Shown here: positions 9,637-18,775 of the stretch, one piece after another
Layout: every line of letters starts with the position of its first letter
Numbering within the stretch: position 1 is the stretch's first letter
NCBI GenBank assembly: GCA_029213045.1
Contig: JARGPN010000004.1
Location: forward strand, 1 to 64,000
Reading direction: 5' to 3'
DNA: 64,000 nt
Source: Alcanivoracaceae bacterium
GTDB taxonomy: Bacteria > Pseudomonadota > Gammaproteobacteria > Pseudomonadales > Alcanivoracaceae
Notes under the pieces: model-generated
What the model was told of the DNA's origin: nothing
What the model saw: only the letters and a program-made list of their open reading frames with translations
Databases searched by the model: none
Position numbers and translations under genes: made by a program

Positions 9637-9791
9637 AGTAAAGATTGCTCCTGATCAAAAAACGCGCTTTCTAAAGCGACAATGACGAAGTGATAGACCC
9701 TGAAAGCGTGAAGTGTAGCAGTCGCGGCGTAAGGAGGAATCTTTTAGATTGACTGGATGTGACAGGTTTGCGGCGACACTGGCCGTGAGTT

Positions 9792-9800
9792 TGCTACAAT
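9792..9800 (+). promoter_or_regulatory. Possible extended -10 sigma-70 promoter for rpoE
   Basis: The sequence TGCTACAAT contains TACAAT preceded by TG-N, an extended -10 element, about 85 bases before the rpoE start. No good -35 hexamer stands at 16-18 bases; a weak TTGCGG lies 21 bases upstream. It could give basal expression independent of sigma-E. Evidence is motif only. Confidence 0.35.
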
Positions 9801-9824
9801 CCGTCGCTACTCGGGTATATCTCG

Positions 9825-9852
9825 GGAACTTAGGCAAATATTTTGCGTCACA
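9825..9852 (+). promoter_or_regulatory. Sigma-E (AlgU/RpoE) autoregulatory promoter
   Basis: GGAACTT at 9825-9831 is an exact sigma-E -35 element. It is followed after 16 bases by TCACA (9848-9852), fitting the TCxxA -10 element. The transcript would start near 9857-9860 and carry a leader of only about 25 bases before the rpoE GTG at 9884. Autoactivation of rpoE/algU by such a promoter is established in E. coli and Pseudomonas. The motif match here is direct; activity is inferred. Confidence 0.8.
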
Positions 9853-9883
9853 CACGGCTGTACGAATGAGTACTGGGGGATAG

Positions 9884-10453
9884 GTGACAGACGAAGAACT
9901 GGTCAAGAAGGCCGGTAAGGGAGATCAGCGGGCCTTTAATATGCTCGTGATCAAGTACCAGCATCGAATTTTTGCTCTGATCAGCCGCTATGTGCGCGAT
10001 CAGGACGAAGTGCAGGATGTTGCCCAGGAAGCTTTTATTAAGGCGTGGCGAGCCCTGCCTCGCTTCCGTGGTGACAGTGCCTTTTATACGTGGCTTTACC
10101 GGATCGCTGTGAATACGGCGAAAAATTATCTGGTATCGCAAGGACGCCGTCCGCCTGGCTCGGACATTGATGCCGAAGAGGCAGAACAGTTTATTGATTC
10201 AGTTGGTTTGCGGGATATCGGAACCCCGGAATCAAACTTGATGTCAGAGGAACTGGAAGCAGTGATTCATAAGGCGATTGATGCCTTGCCTCAAGAGCTA
10301 AAAACAGCGGTGACATTGCGCGAGTTTGAAGGTCTGAGCTATGAGGATATTGCTGCAGTGATGGAATGTCCGGTGGGAACGGTGCGATCTCGCATCTTTC
10401 GAGCCCGGGAGGCAATCGAGCAGGCCATGCGGCCGTTGCTTGATGATGTGTGA
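9884..10453 (+). CDS. rpoE: RNA polymerase sigma factor RpoE (AlgU), sigma-E
   Basis: A 189-residue ECF sigma factor directing the envelope-stress regulon. Region 2 contains FNMLVIKYQHRIFALISRY and DVAQEAFIKAWRALPRFRGDSAFYTWLYRIAVNTAKN. Region 4 contains LREFEGLSYEDIAAVMECPVGTVRSRIFRAREAI with its helix-turn-helix. The start is GTG at 9884, with GGGGGA just upstream at short spacing. It is followed by rseA, rseB, rseC and mucD, so its own antagonists are encoded in the same operon. Divergent from nadB. Confidence 0.97.
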   Translation: MTDEELVKKAGKGDQRAFNMLVIKYQHRIFALISRYVRDQDEVQDVAQEAFIKAWRALPRFRGDSAFYTWLYRIAVNTAKNYLVSQGRRPPGSDIDAEEAEQFIDSVGLRDIGTPESNLMSEELEAVIHKAIDALPQELKTAVTLREFEGLSYEDIAAVMECPVGTVRSRIFRAREAIEQAMRPLLDDV

Positions 10454-10487
10454 AAACACAAATGTTTATTAATCAATGGGTGACACC

Positions 10488-11093
10488 ATGAGTGCTGAAA
10501 ATACTAATGCTGATGCAACGCAGAACGCGATGACTGCTGAAGAGCGTAATCGTGAAACTTTGTCGGCGTTATTGGATGGCGAGACCTCTGAGTTAGAGAC
10601 GCGCCGTCTACTGCGCGATCTCTCTGATGGGGACGCGGCCCAGCTTGCTCGTTGGCAGTTAGCCAGTGATTTAATGCAGGGGCATAAAGCAGCGCCTGTG
10701 TCTGAAAGTTTCAACGCTGGGCTGATGGCGGCGATACAGCAAGAGCGACATGCACGCCCAGCGTGGATGCATCCTGTTGCCAGTTTGGCCGTGGCAGCAT
10801 CGGTTGCAGTGGCAACGGTGGTTGGCTGGCAGTACTGGGAATATTCCTCGGCGGTTGATAAGCCCGCTTTAGTGAGCAACGACAATCGCTTGCCGCGCTT
10901 GTTAGGGGCAGACGCCGAAGCGGTGTCTCTGTCTATCCGTAGTCAGGCGCAGTCCGCTGCACTACAGGAAGAACAAGAACGTATGGACGCCATGATGGTG
11001 CGCCATAGCGAGTTTGTGTCACGTCACAGCGGACAAGGTGTTATGGCCTCAGCTCGTTTTGTGAGTCAGGAAGCGAAGAAGGACGAAAAATAA
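10488..11093 (+). CDS. rseA: Anti-sigma-E factor RseA (MucA)
   Basis: A 201-residue inner-membrane protein. The N-terminal anti-sigma domain (about 15-75; ETLSALLDGETSELETRRLLRDL) binds sigma-E. A single transmembrane segment spans about 101-120 (SLAVAASVAVATVVGWQYW), and the C-terminal part is periplasmic. Regulated proteolysis by DegS/RseP-type proteases would release sigma-E. I chose the ATG at 10488 because GGGTGAC lies at good spacing; an in-frame ATG at 10476 would add four residues but has no ribosome site. The stop overlaps the rseB start (TAATG). Confidence 0.92.
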   Translation: MSAENTNADATQNAMTAEERNRETLSALLDGETSELETRRLLRDLSDGDAAQLARWQLASDLMQGHKAAPVSESFNAGLMAAIQQERHARPAWMHPVASLAVAASVAVATVVGWQYWEYSSAVDKPALVSNDNRLPRLLGADAEAVSLSIRSQAQSAALQEEQERMDAMMVRHSEFVSRHSGQGVMASARFVSQEAKKDEK

Positions 11094-12091
11094 TGCTTTA
11101 CCGGGTTCTTGCCGTGGTTGTGATGTGTTTAAGCGCTTTCGCCTTTGCTGAGACGCCGACGCAGAAACAAGCCGCTCCTTCCCCTCAGCAGTTACTTCAA
11201 GAAATGGCGAAAGCCGTCCACGACCGCGATTTTAGCGGTCGTCTTGTTTATGTCCGTGGTAACGACATGAGCACCCTTGAAGTGTTGCATGCCCGTATTG
11301 ATGGCCGTGAATACGAACGTCTTACCCATTTGGATGGCAAGCTGGCGGAATTGATTCGTCACGGCGAACAGCTTGTGTGTGTTCATCCAGATAAAACCAT
11401 CACACGCTTAGGTGGTCGCGCCGGGGTTGGTCCGCTGGCAATGCAAGACCAGCTGGCGCGTAGTTTGCCGGAGCAATATGAAATTAAAATTGATGGCCAA
11501 GGACGAGTTGCTGGGCGCAATGCGTGGATGATGCATGTGCTGCCTGGGGATGGGTTTCGTTACGGCTACCGATTATGGATCGATACCGAAAGTTATTTGA
11601 TGCTGCGCTCCGAGCTCGTTAATGAGAAGGGTCAGGCTCTTGAGAGGTTAGAGTTCATTAGCCTAGATTTATCGCCGAATTTAAAGGTAGAGCAATTTGC
11701 GGTGCCAGCAGCGATTGCCGAGCAAGCACTTGAGCCGGTAGACGCCAGTGTGCACCCGCAGGGTCGATTGAAATTAGAAACGAGCTGGTTGCCAGACGGC
11801 TTTGTTGCTGCAGCCGGTGATTTGCGCTTAACCAGTGGCGAGCAGTCTCCGGTGAGTTCGCGCGCATTCAGTGATGGCTTGGCGGCCTTTACCGTTTTCG
11901 TTGAACGTTTGCCTGAGCAAAATGTTCAAGACGGCATGTCACAAATGGGACCAACCGTTGCGCTGACGAAGCGTTTCACTGAAGAAGATGGTGAATGGTT
12001 GGTGACATTGGTCGGCGAAGTACCGCCGGATACGGCGTTGAAGGTCGTGGCGGGCTTGTCATTAAGTAACACGTTGCGTGATGGCGAATGA
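11093..12091 (+). CDS. rseB: Sigma-E regulatory protein RseB (MucB)
   Basis: A 332-residue periplasmic protein. A signal peptide (MLYRVLAVVVMCLSAFAFA) is cut before ETPT. The mature part has the large MucB/RseB N-terminal domain (about 30-200, LolA/LppX-like fold) and a smaller C-terminal domain (about 225-325). RseB binds the periplasmic part of RseA and shields it from proteolysis until mislocalised lipopolysaccharide or lipoproteins displace it. Overlaps with rseA and rseC at both ends show a tight operon. Confidence 0.94.
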   Translation: MLYRVLAVVVMCLSAFAFAETPTQKQAAPSPQQLLQEMAKAVHDRDFSGRLVYVRGNDMSTLEVLHARIDGREYERLTHLDGKLAELIRHGEQLVCVHPDKTITRLGGRAGVGPLAMQDQLARSLPEQYEIKIDGQGRVAGRNAWMMHVLPGDGFRYGYRLWIDTESYLMLRSELVNEKGQALERLEFISLDLSPNLKVEQFAVPAAIAEQALEPVDASVHPQGRLKLETSWLPDGFVAAAGDLRLTSGEQSPVSSRAFSDGLAAFTVFVERLPEQNVQDGMSQMGPTVALTKRFTEEDGEWLVTLVGEVPPDTALKVVAGLSLSNTLRDGE

Positions 12092-12516
12092 TTGAAGAAA
12101 CCGGACAGGTCGTCGCCGTTGAAGACGGCGCTGTTTGGGTTGAGACGGTCCGTGTCAGCGGCTGTCAAAGTTGTTCCGCAAATAAGGGCTGCGGACATGC
12201 GGTGATGGACCGTAAGCAAGCCGGTAGCCGCGCGCGGATTCGAGCATTAAATTCTTTTACTGTCAGTGAAGGCCAAGCCGTTGTGCTGGGCCTGCCAGAA
12301 GGCGCGCTTTTGAAAGGCGCCGTCGTCGTTTATCTTCTTCCGTTGTTGCTGTTATTTATTGGCGCTTTGATCGGCGAGGGGCTCGCCGGTGCTGGGCACG
12401 GCGCCGTGGTCGGTGGGTTGTTGGGCTTGGCGCTGGGTTTTGTCGGCAATCGCTGGTATAGCCAAGCACATGAGCACGACGTCGATTTGCAGCCACAGGT
12501 GTTAAGGTTGCTTTAA
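12088..12516 (+). CDS. rseC: SoxR-reducing/sigma-E positive regulator RseC
   Basis: A 142-residue inner-membrane protein of the RseC/MucC family. The cysteine cluster CQSCSANKGCGHAVM (about residues 21-35) is followed by two transmembrane helices (about 75-95 and 100-120). RseC is linked to positive control of sigma-E and to electron transfer towards SoxR; its exact biochemistry is not settled. Its ATG overlaps the rseB stop. A 119-base gap separates it from mucD. Confidence 0.93.
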   Translation: MIEETGQVVAVEDGAVWVETVRVSGCQSCSANKGCGHAVMDRKQAGSRARIRALNSFTVSEGQAVVLGLPEGALLKGAVVVYLLPLLLLFIGALIGEGLAGAGHGAVVGGLLGLALGFVGNRWYSQAHEHDVDLQPQVLRLL

Positions 12517-12635
12517 CTCTAGCCTGACAGGGCTATGGGTTTTATCTTCTGCTGCACAGGTTTTCGATTGTGCTGAAAATTCAAACGGAAGAAAGCCGTA
12601 ACAACATTACCTAGAAAACAAAGCGGGGTGACCCG

Positions 12636-14030
12636 ATGGGGATTTCTATGCGTTATGCACTACTTTTATTGATCGGTTTGCTCGCTGCTTGCCAGCCTGC
12701 CGCGAGCAATAATGGCTTGCCGGATTTCACTGGTCTCGTCGAAGAAAATTCTCCTGCGGTAGTGAATATCGCAACCAGCATTGACCCCAGTAAAGCAGAG
12801 ACATCGGTGCGCGAGCAGGTGCCGGATTTTTTGCGCAAGTTTTTTGAGGGCATGCAAGAGCAAGAGATACCTGATCAGCCTCATCAAGCGGAAGCCACAG
12901 GCTCCGGATTTATTATTGAAGAAGACGGTTATATTTTAACGAACCGTCACGTTGTGGATGGCGCGGATCACATTATCGTTCGTTTATCGGATCGTCGTGA
13001 ACTAGAGGCGGAATTGGTCGGGCAAGATGAACGCAGTGATTTGGCGCTGTTAAAAGTCGATGCGGATGATCTACCGACGGTAAAGATTGGCTCCTCGGCA
13101 AAGCTAAAAGTTGGTGAATGGGTATTAGCCATTGGTGCGCCGTTTGGCTTCGATAGTTCCGTGACGGCGGGCATTGTCAGCGCAAAAGGTCGCAGTCTGC
13201 CGAGCGAAAACTATGTGCCTTTTATTCAAACAGACGTGGCAATTAATCCCGGCAATAGCGGCGGGCCATTGTTTAATCTTGACGGCGACGTGGTCGGCAT
13301 TAACAGCCAGATTATTAGCCGAAACGGTGGTTATATGGGGCTATCGTTCGCCATTCCCATCGATATTGCCATGGATGTTGTTGCGCAACTTAAAGACAAA
13401 GGCCGTGTCAGTCGTGGTTGGCTAGGCGTATTAATCCAGCCTGTTGATCGTGATTTAGCGCCGTCCTTTGGTTTGGACAAACCCACTGGCGCGCTGGTTA
13501 GCCAAGTGTTGGCGGATTCTCCTGCGGCGGCGGCGGGCATTCAAGCTGGCGACGTGATTCTAAAATTTAATGGCGAAGAGATTGAAGATTCGTCGGAGCT
13601 ACCCCAAGTGGTCGGTTTGCTGGTGCCAGGTGTTGAGGCGCCGATGGAAGTGATGCGTGATGGGAAGTTAACAACGCTCTCGGTTGCTGTAGGAGAGCTT
13701 CCCGACGACGCAGAGCAGCGCTTTACCCCGGGTATGAACAACACTGCCGAGCCCGCCAATGTTTTGGGGCTGACGGTGGCGCCATTAAGCAAGAGCGATA
13801 GCGAAGAGTTTGATCTTAAGCATGGCGTCCAAGTGTTAACCGTGACCGACGGTCCTGCCGCAACAGCGGGGATTCAGCCCGGTGACATTATCCTTTCGGT
13901 AAACAATAAACCCGTTGAAAACCCCAATGAGTTCAATGCGTTAGTAAAAGATCTGCCCGAATCGAGCACCGTGCCGATATTGGTTTTCCGAGACGGCGGT
14001 TCACGCTTTATCGCGCTCAAGCTTCCTTAA
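12636..14030 (+). CDS. mucD: DegP/MucD-type periplasmic serine endoprotease, predicted lipoprotein
   Basis: A 464-residue HtrA-family protease. The trypsin-like domain has the triad His105 (TNRHVVDGA), Asp135 (ERSDLALLKV) and Ser208 (NPGNSGGPL). Two PDZ domains follow (about 265-355 and 375-460). It degrades or refolds misfolded envelope proteins and in Pseudomonas dampens sigma-E activation. Unusually, the N-terminus ends in LLIGLLAACQPA, a lipobox with Cys19, so the protein should be acylated and membrane-anchored. GGGGTG stands seven bases before the ATG at 12636; a second ATG at 12648 is also possible and keeps the lipobox (then Cys15). Confidence 0.95.
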   Translation: MGISMRYALLLLIGLLAACQPAASNNGLPDFTGLVEENSPAVVNIATSIDPSKAETSVREQVPDFLRKFFEGMQEQEIPDQPHQAEATGSGFIIEEDGYILTNRHVVDGADHIIVRLSDRRELEAELVGQDERSDLALLKVDADDLPTVKIGSSAKLKVGEWVLAIGAPFGFDSSVTAGIVSAKGRSLPSENYVPFIQTDVAINPGNSGGPLFNLDGDVVGINSQIISRNGGYMGLSFAIPIDIAMDVVAQLKDKGRVSRGWLGVLIQPVDRDLAPSFGLDKPTGALVSQVLADSPAAAAGIQAGDVILKFNGEEIEDSSELPQVVGLLVPGVEAPMEVMRDGKLTTLSVAVGELPDDAEQRFTPGMNNTAEPANVLGLTVAPLSKSDSEEFDLKHGVQVLTVTDGPAATAGIQPGDIILSVNNKPVENPNEFNALVKDLPESSTVPILVFRDGGSRFIALKLP

Positions 14031-14041
14031 ACAGGGCAAAC

Positions 14042-14069
14042 ACCGCTGACACCTCGGTGTCAGCGGTTT
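14042..14069 (+). terminator. Stem-loop after mucD, probable terminator
   Basis: A perfect 12-base-pair stem: ACCGCTGACACC at 14042-14053 pairs with GGTGTCAGCGGT at 14056-14067, with a two-base loop. Only TT follows, so it is a weak intrinsic terminator or an RNA-stabilising hairpin at the end of the sigma-E operon. Confidence 0.6.
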
Positions 14070-14157
14070 CGGCAAGGATTCTCTCGTCGGACAGCGTGCT
14101 ATACAGCCCCTTTCACGCTAGAATCGGCGCCCACCTAATTCCAAGCAGTGAGTTGTA

Positions 14158-15960
14158 GTGACTGACATCAGCAATATTCGCAATTTCTCCATTATCGCCC
14201 ATATCGATCACGGCAAATCGACCCTCGCGGATCGTTTTATTCAGCTCTGTGGTGGCCTGACCGAGCGAGAGATGGGCGCGCAAGTGCTTGATTCAATGGA
14301 TATCGAGCGCGAGCGCGGTATCACCATCAAAGCGCAAAGCGTGACCTTGTATTACAAGGCGCGAAACGGCGAAACCTACCAGCTCAACTTTATTGACACC
14401 CCCGGCCACGTCGACTTTTCCTACGAGGTGTCTCGGTCCTTGTCTGCGTGTGAAGGCGCGTTGCTGGTTGTGGATGCCGCGCAAGGCGTAGAAGCCCAGT
14501 CTGTGGCCAACTGTTATACGGCGATTGAGCAGGACCTCGAAGTACTGCCGGTGCTCAATAAAATTGATTTGCCGCAAGCAGAACCCGAACGTGTGATGCA
14601 CGAGATCGAAGAAATTATCGGCCTCGATGCGCATGACGCTTGCCACGTGAGCGCAAAAACCGGCGTCGGCATTGAAGATTTACTTGAGCAATTGGTAGAG
14701 CGCATTCCTGCGCCGAAAGGCGACCGCGAAGGAAAACCACAAGCGCTGATTATTGACTCTTGGTTTGATAACTACTTAGGCATTGTATCGCTGGTGCGCG
14801 TTACCGAAGGTCGCTTGAAGAAAGGCGATAAAATTTTGGTGAAGTCTACCGGTCAGCAACACATTGTTGATGCGGTGGGAATATTTACGCCAAAACGCAC
14901 AGAGCGACCCGCCTTAGAAGCCGGTGAAGTGGGTTGGGTCAACGCGAGTATCAAAGACATTATGGGCGCGCCCGTGGGCGACACTCTTACGCTCGCAAAA
15001 ACACCAGATGTTCCCGCATTGCCAGGTTTTAAAAAAATTAAGCCGCAGGTTTACGCGGGTATGTTCCCAGTCAGTGCGGATAACTATGAAGATTTCCGCG
15101 ATGCGCTTGGCAAGCTCACGCTGAACGATGCATCGTTATTTTATGAGCCGGAAACATCAGATGCGTTGGGCTTTGGATTTCGTGTGGGCTTCCTCGGCAT
15201 GCTGCACATGGAAATTATCCAAGAGCGCTTAGAGCGAGAATACGATTTAGATTTGATTACTACTGCGCCGACGGTGGTGTATGAGCTGAAAATGAACGAT
15301 GGCTCTGTTGTGTATGTCGACAATCCGTCGAAATTACCGGACGGCAGTAAGTTAGATGAGTTTCGTGAGCCAATTGCCCGCGTCAATATGTTGGTGCCGC
15401 AAGAGCATGTGGGTTCGGTCATCACGTTGTGTATCGAACGGCGTGGCGTCCAGAAGAATATGCAGTACTTGGGCAAGCAGGTATCGATTACCTATGACAT
15501 TCCCATGGCGGAAGTCGTGCTCGATTTCTTTGATCGTCTGAAATCGGTGAGCCGTGGTTACGCGTCATTGGATTACGCATTCGACCGCTTTGAGGCGTCG
15601 AGTTTGGTGCGTGTGGATGTAATGATCAACGGTGATAAGGTCGATGCGCTGGCGATCATTTGTCATTCTGATCACGCGCTCAGGCGTGGCCGTATATTAA
15701 CCGAAAAAATGAAAGAGCTAGTGCCGAGACAAATGTTCGACGTGGCTATTCAGGCTGCTATTGGTAGTAAAATTATCGCCCGTCAAACGGTCAAGGCGCT
15801 GCGTAAAAACGTGATTGCCAAGTGTTACGGCGGCGACGTTTCGCGGAAGAAAAAGCTGCTAGAAAAGCAAAAGCAAGGGAAGAAGCGGATGAAGCAGGTG
15901 GGCAATGTGGAGATTCCACAGGCTGCCTTCCTTGCCGTATTAAAAGTCGACAGCGATTAG
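14158..15960 (+). CDS. lepA: Elongation factor 4 (LepA)
   Basis: A 600-residue translational GTPase. G1 reads [14 protein letters not shown]2/G3 include [11 protein letters not shown] and [12 protein letters not shown], and G4 is NKIDLP. The EF-G-like domains and the LepA-specific C-terminal domain ([16 protein letters not shown] region, about 560-590) are complete. It acts on ribosomes, proposed in back-translocation or initiation/assembly quality control. The start is GTG at 14158, matching the usual [20 protein letters not shown]-terminus. It is followed after 13 bases by lepB, the conserved order. Confidence 0.98.
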   Translation: MTDISNIRNFSIIAHIDHGKSTLADRFIQLCGGLTEREMGAQVLDSMDIERERGITIKAQSVTLYYKARNGETYQLNFIDTPGHVDFSYEVSRSLSACEGALLVVDAAQGVEAQSVANCYTAIEQDLEVLPVLNKIDLPQAEPERVMHEIEEIIGLDAHDACHVSAKTGVGIEDLLEQLVERIPAPKGDREGKPQALIIDSWFDNYLGIVSLVRVTEGRLKKGDKILVKSTGQQHIVDAVGIFTPKRTERPALEAGEVGWVNASIKDIMGAPVGDTLTLAKTPDVPALPGFKKIKPQVYAGMFPVSADNYEDFRDALGKLTLNDASLFYEPETSDALGFGFRVGFLGMLHMEIIQERLEREYDLDLITTAPTVVYELKMNDGSVVYVDNPSKLPDGSKLDEFREPIARVNMLVPQEHVGSVITLCIERRGVQKNMQYLGKQVSITYDIPMAEVVLDFFDRLKSVSRGYASLDYAFDRFEASSLVRVDVMINGDKVDALAIICHSDHALRRGRILTEKMKELVPRQMFDVAIQAAIGSKIIARQTVKALRKNVIAKCYGGDVSRKKKLLEKQKQGKKRMKQVGNVEIPQAAFLAVLKVDSD

Positions 15961-15973
15961 TGGAATAACACGC

Positions 15974-16810
15974 ATGGACATAGATATTGGATTCTGGCTC
16001 ACCATTTTAGTGGCGATTACTGGTGCGATTTGGCTACTCGATAAAGCGCTTCGTAAAGCGAATAAAACGGTGCCCGCCAAAATGGAAGAAGGCATCGAAT
16101 TTTCTAATTCATTGTTGCCAGTATTTTTCGTGGTGTTGGTGGTGCGCTCTTTTTTATTCGAGCCGTTCACGATTCCTTCTGGTTCGATGATCCCCACTCT
16201 ACAGATCCATGATTTCGTATTGGTAAACAAGTTTAGCTACGGCGTTCGCTTGCCTGTGACGAATACGGTCATTCTCGAAACCGGCGAGCCAAAGCGCGGT
16301 GATGTGATGGTCTTTCGCTATCCGGAAGACCCTTCCAAGAACTATATTAAGCGTGTTGTTGGCGTGCCTGGCGATCAGATAGAGATTCGCGGGTTGCAGT
16401 TATTCCTTAATGGCAAGCTGATTGAACAAGACCTTATCAGTGAAGATGTGTTTGAAACCCAATGTCAGTATCGTCGAGGCTTTGGCATCGCCACTGGGCA
16501 AGTTGAGAAGGTCTGGAGCTATATCGAAGACTTAGATGGTCATCGTCACTATATGCAGCGTCAGGCCTGTGCGTCGTCGCCGGAGCAGGCGCGAATGGCC
16601 ATTGATGAGCGAACTTGGACTGTGCCGGAGAACAGCTATTTCGTCATGGGCGATAATCGTGATAATAGTCAGGACAGCCGCTTTTGGGGATATGTGCCGA
16701 AAGCGAATATAGTGGGGCGTGCGTCAGTGATTTGGATGCATTGGGAATCACTGCTCTCATTGCCTAGCTTTTCCCGGAACGGTGCGATAGATACTGCGGA
16801 GATAGAATAA
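15974..16810 (+). CDS. lepB: Signal peptidase I
   Basis: A 278-residue inner-membrane protease that removes signal peptides from exported proteins. Two transmembrane segments (about 6-22 and 46-60) precede the catalytic periplasmic domain. The serine/lysine dyad is Ser71 in FTIPSGSMIPTL and Lys126 in NYIKRVVGVPGD. Box E is visible as YFVMGDNRDNSQDSRFWG. Its stop overlaps the start of the next gene (TAATG). Confidence 0.97.
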   Translation: MDIDIGFWLTILVAITGAIWLLDKALRKANKTVPAKMEEGIEFSNSLLPVFFVVLVVRSFLFEPFTIPSGSMIPTLQIHDFVLVNKFSYGVRLPVTNTVILETGEPKRGDVMVFRYPEDPSKNYIKRVVGVPGDQIEIRGLQLFLNGKLIEQDLISEDVFETQCQYRRGFGIATGQVEKVWSYIEDLDGHRHYMQRQACASSPEQARMAIDERTWTVPENSYFVMGDNRDNSQDSRFWGYVPKANIVGRASVIWMHWESLLSLPSFSRNGAIDTAEIE

Positions 16811-17193
16811 TGAAAACGTTTGCTTCCCGTAACAAAATGAAGGGCTTGTCTTTGGCAGGCTGGATGTTTGTGCTTATTGTTGTAGTGATCTTTGGTGTGA
16901 TGGCAACAAAGATGACGCCAGCTTATTTGGATTTTAATACGATTTCTGGTGTGGCAGAAAAGGTTGTTTCTGACAGTAAAATCGGATTGAAGTCGGAGTC
17001 TGAAGTACTGGCTGATATCATGCAGCGTTTGCAAATTAATAATATTCGCTCGTTACCTGAAGATAGCCTTTCTGTTGAGAAAGAAGGCGGAAATTTCACG
17101 CTGACAATTGATTATGAAGTAAGAGAAAAGCTTTTTTATAATGTTGACGTTGTAATGACGTTCCAGCGTGAATTCACTAAAGATATCCGCTAG
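16810..17193 (+). CDS. DUF4845 family membrane protein
   Basis: A 127-residue protein with one N-terminal transmembrane helix (about 13-32, LSLAGWMFVLIVVVIFGVMA) and a small, probably periplasmic, domain rich in beta strands. This DUF4845 family regularly lies between lepB and rnc in gammaproteobacteria; its function is unknown. The type II pilin-like K-G-L-S-L-x-G start suggests a membrane-anchored single-helix protein, but no prepilin cleavage can be claimed. It overlaps lepB upstream and rnc downstream. Confidence 0.85.
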   Translation: MKTFASRNKMKGLSLAGWMFVLIVVVIFGVMATKMTPAYLDFNTISGVAEKVVSDSKIGLKSESEVLADIMQRLQINNIRSLPEDSLSVEKEGGNFTLTIDYEVREKLFYNVDVVMTFQREFTKDIR

Positions 17194-17876
17194 TGCAGCC
17201 AGACTTATCTAGATTATGTAAAACTATCGGCTATAACTTTTCAGATATGGGCCTGCTTGAGCAGGCCCTGACGCATCGTAGTGCCAACCGCAAAGAAAAT
17301 AATGAGCGCTTAGAATTCCTCGGCGATGCACAGCTTAGCCAAATTATTTCCATTCGACTTTATTCCATGTTCGCAGAGGCCAGCGAAGGTCAGTTAACGC
17401 GTATGCGCGCGTCGTTGGTTAAAGGGCAAACGCTTGCGGTCATCGCCAAGGAAATGTCGATCGGCGATTATTTATCGCTGGGCGGCGGCGAGTTAAAAAG
17501 TGGCGGTTTTCGTCGTGAGTCTATTTTAGCGGATGCCTTAGAGGCGATTATTGGCGCTGTGTTGTTAGATGGCAGCGAAGTGGCCTGCCAAAAAATGGTG
17601 CTGAGCTGGTACGCCCAACGTTTGGACACTATCTCTCCCACCTCCGTATTGAAAGATCCTAAAACACAGCTGCAAGAGTGGTTGCAGGGGCGTCAACGGC
17701 CGCTGCCGCTTTATGAGGTGGTGGAAATTACTGGCCAAGCTCCGAAACAAGAATTTAAAGTGAGTTGTGCGTTAACCGACGCCGATAAGAGCTTTACCGC
17801 GCAAGGTAGCAGTCGCCGCCGAGCCGAACAACGGGCCGCCGCCGCCGCACTGGCCGAGCTTGAGGAGAAGAAATAA
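17193..17876 (+). CDS. rnc: Ribonuclease III
   Basis: A 227-residue endoribonuclease that cleaves double-stranded RNA, including the rRNA precursor. The catalytic signature NNERLEFLGDAQLSQII carries Glu41 and Asp45. The second acidic site is in ILADALEAIIGAVLLDG (about 112-128). A double-stranded RNA-binding domain fills about 155-225. The start is a GTG overlapping the previous stop (TAGTG). It overlaps era, the conserved rnc-era pair. Confidence 0.98.
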   Translation: MQPDLSRLCKTIGYNFSDMGLLEQALTHRSANRKENNERLEFLGDAQLSQIISIRLYSMFAEASEGQLTRMRASLVKGQTLAVIAKEMSIGDYLSLGGGELKSGGFRRESILADALEAIIGAVLLDGSEVACQKMVLSWYAQRLDTISPTSVLKDPKTQLQEWLQGRQRPLPLYEVVEITGQAPKQEFKVSCALTDADKSFTAQGSSRRRAEQRAAAAALAELEEKK

Positions 17877-18775
17877 TGAACGCCTCCACGCAACATTGCG
17901 GTGTGATTGCCATTGTCGGCCGACCTAACGTTGGCAAATCGACGCTGATGAATCATCTGCTCGGACAGAAAATTAGTATCACCTCTCGCAAGCCGCAAAC
18001 CACCCGACATCGTATTCACGGCATTCTGACGGAAGGTGATTATCAATTAGTGTTTGCGGATACACCGGGCATCCATCGCGGCGAAGGGCGCGCACTAAAT
18101 CGTTATATGAACCAAGCGGCAGTCTCGGCGCTGACCGGCGTTGATGTTGTCTGTTTTATGGTGGATGCGCTGAAGTGGACAGAGGCAGACGACTACGTTT
18201 TGTCACTGCTCGCGAAAACGGAGTTGCCGGTTTTATTGTTGATCAACAAGGTTGATACCGTCGACGATAAGGCGCAGCTGTTGCCACAAATTGAGCAGCT
18301 TTCTAAGCAGTATCCGTTCGCCGGAGTTGTGCCTCTGTCGGCGTTGCGTGATGGCGAGTTTGCTAGCCTGCTGCAAGAACTTAAAACGCATTTACCCGTT
18401 GGTGATTTCTGGTTTGATGAAGATCAAGTCACCGATCGTAGCTTGCGTTTTATGGTGGCTGAAATTATCAGGGAAAAAGTAGTGCGCCAACTTGGTCAGG
18501 AAATTCCGCACCAGGTCGCCGTTGAAATTGAGCTATGGAATGACACTCCCAAGCTGACGGAGATTGCCGCCAGTATTTTGGTTGAGCGCGATGGACAGAA
18601 GCGAATTTTGATCGGCACCCAAGGTGAGCGAATTAAAAAAATTGGCATTCAGTCTCGTGAAGACATTGAAAAAATGATTGATCGTCAAGTCATGCTCAAC
18701 CTGTGGGTGAAAGTGAAATCAGGCTGGTCCGATAACGATCGGGCATTGCGTTCACTCGGTTATGGCGACCTCTGA
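17876..18775 (+). CDS. era: GTPase Era
   Basis: A 299-residue Ras-like GTPase required for 16S rRNA maturation and 30S assembly. G1 is GRPNVGKSTLMNHLLG, G3 is ADTPGIH, and G4 is NKVD. The C-terminal KH domain contains ILVERDGQKRILIGTQGERIKKIG. Length equals the usual 300. The 3' end overlaps recO by 14 bases. Confidence 0.98.
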   Translation: MNASTQHCGVIAIVGRPNVGKSTLMNHLLGQKISITSRKPQTTRHRIHGILTEGDYQLVFADTPGIHRGEGRALNRYMNQAAVSALTGVDVVCFMVDALKWTEADDYVLSLLAKTELPVLLLINKVDTVDDKAQLLPQIEQLSKQYPFAGVVPLSALRDGEFASLLQELKTHLPVGDFWFDEDQVTDRSLRFMVAEIIREKVVRQLGQEIPHQVAVEIELWNDTPKLTEIAASILVERDGQKRILIGTQGERIKKIGIQSREDIEKMIDRQVMLNLWVKVKSGWSDNDRALRSLGYGDL

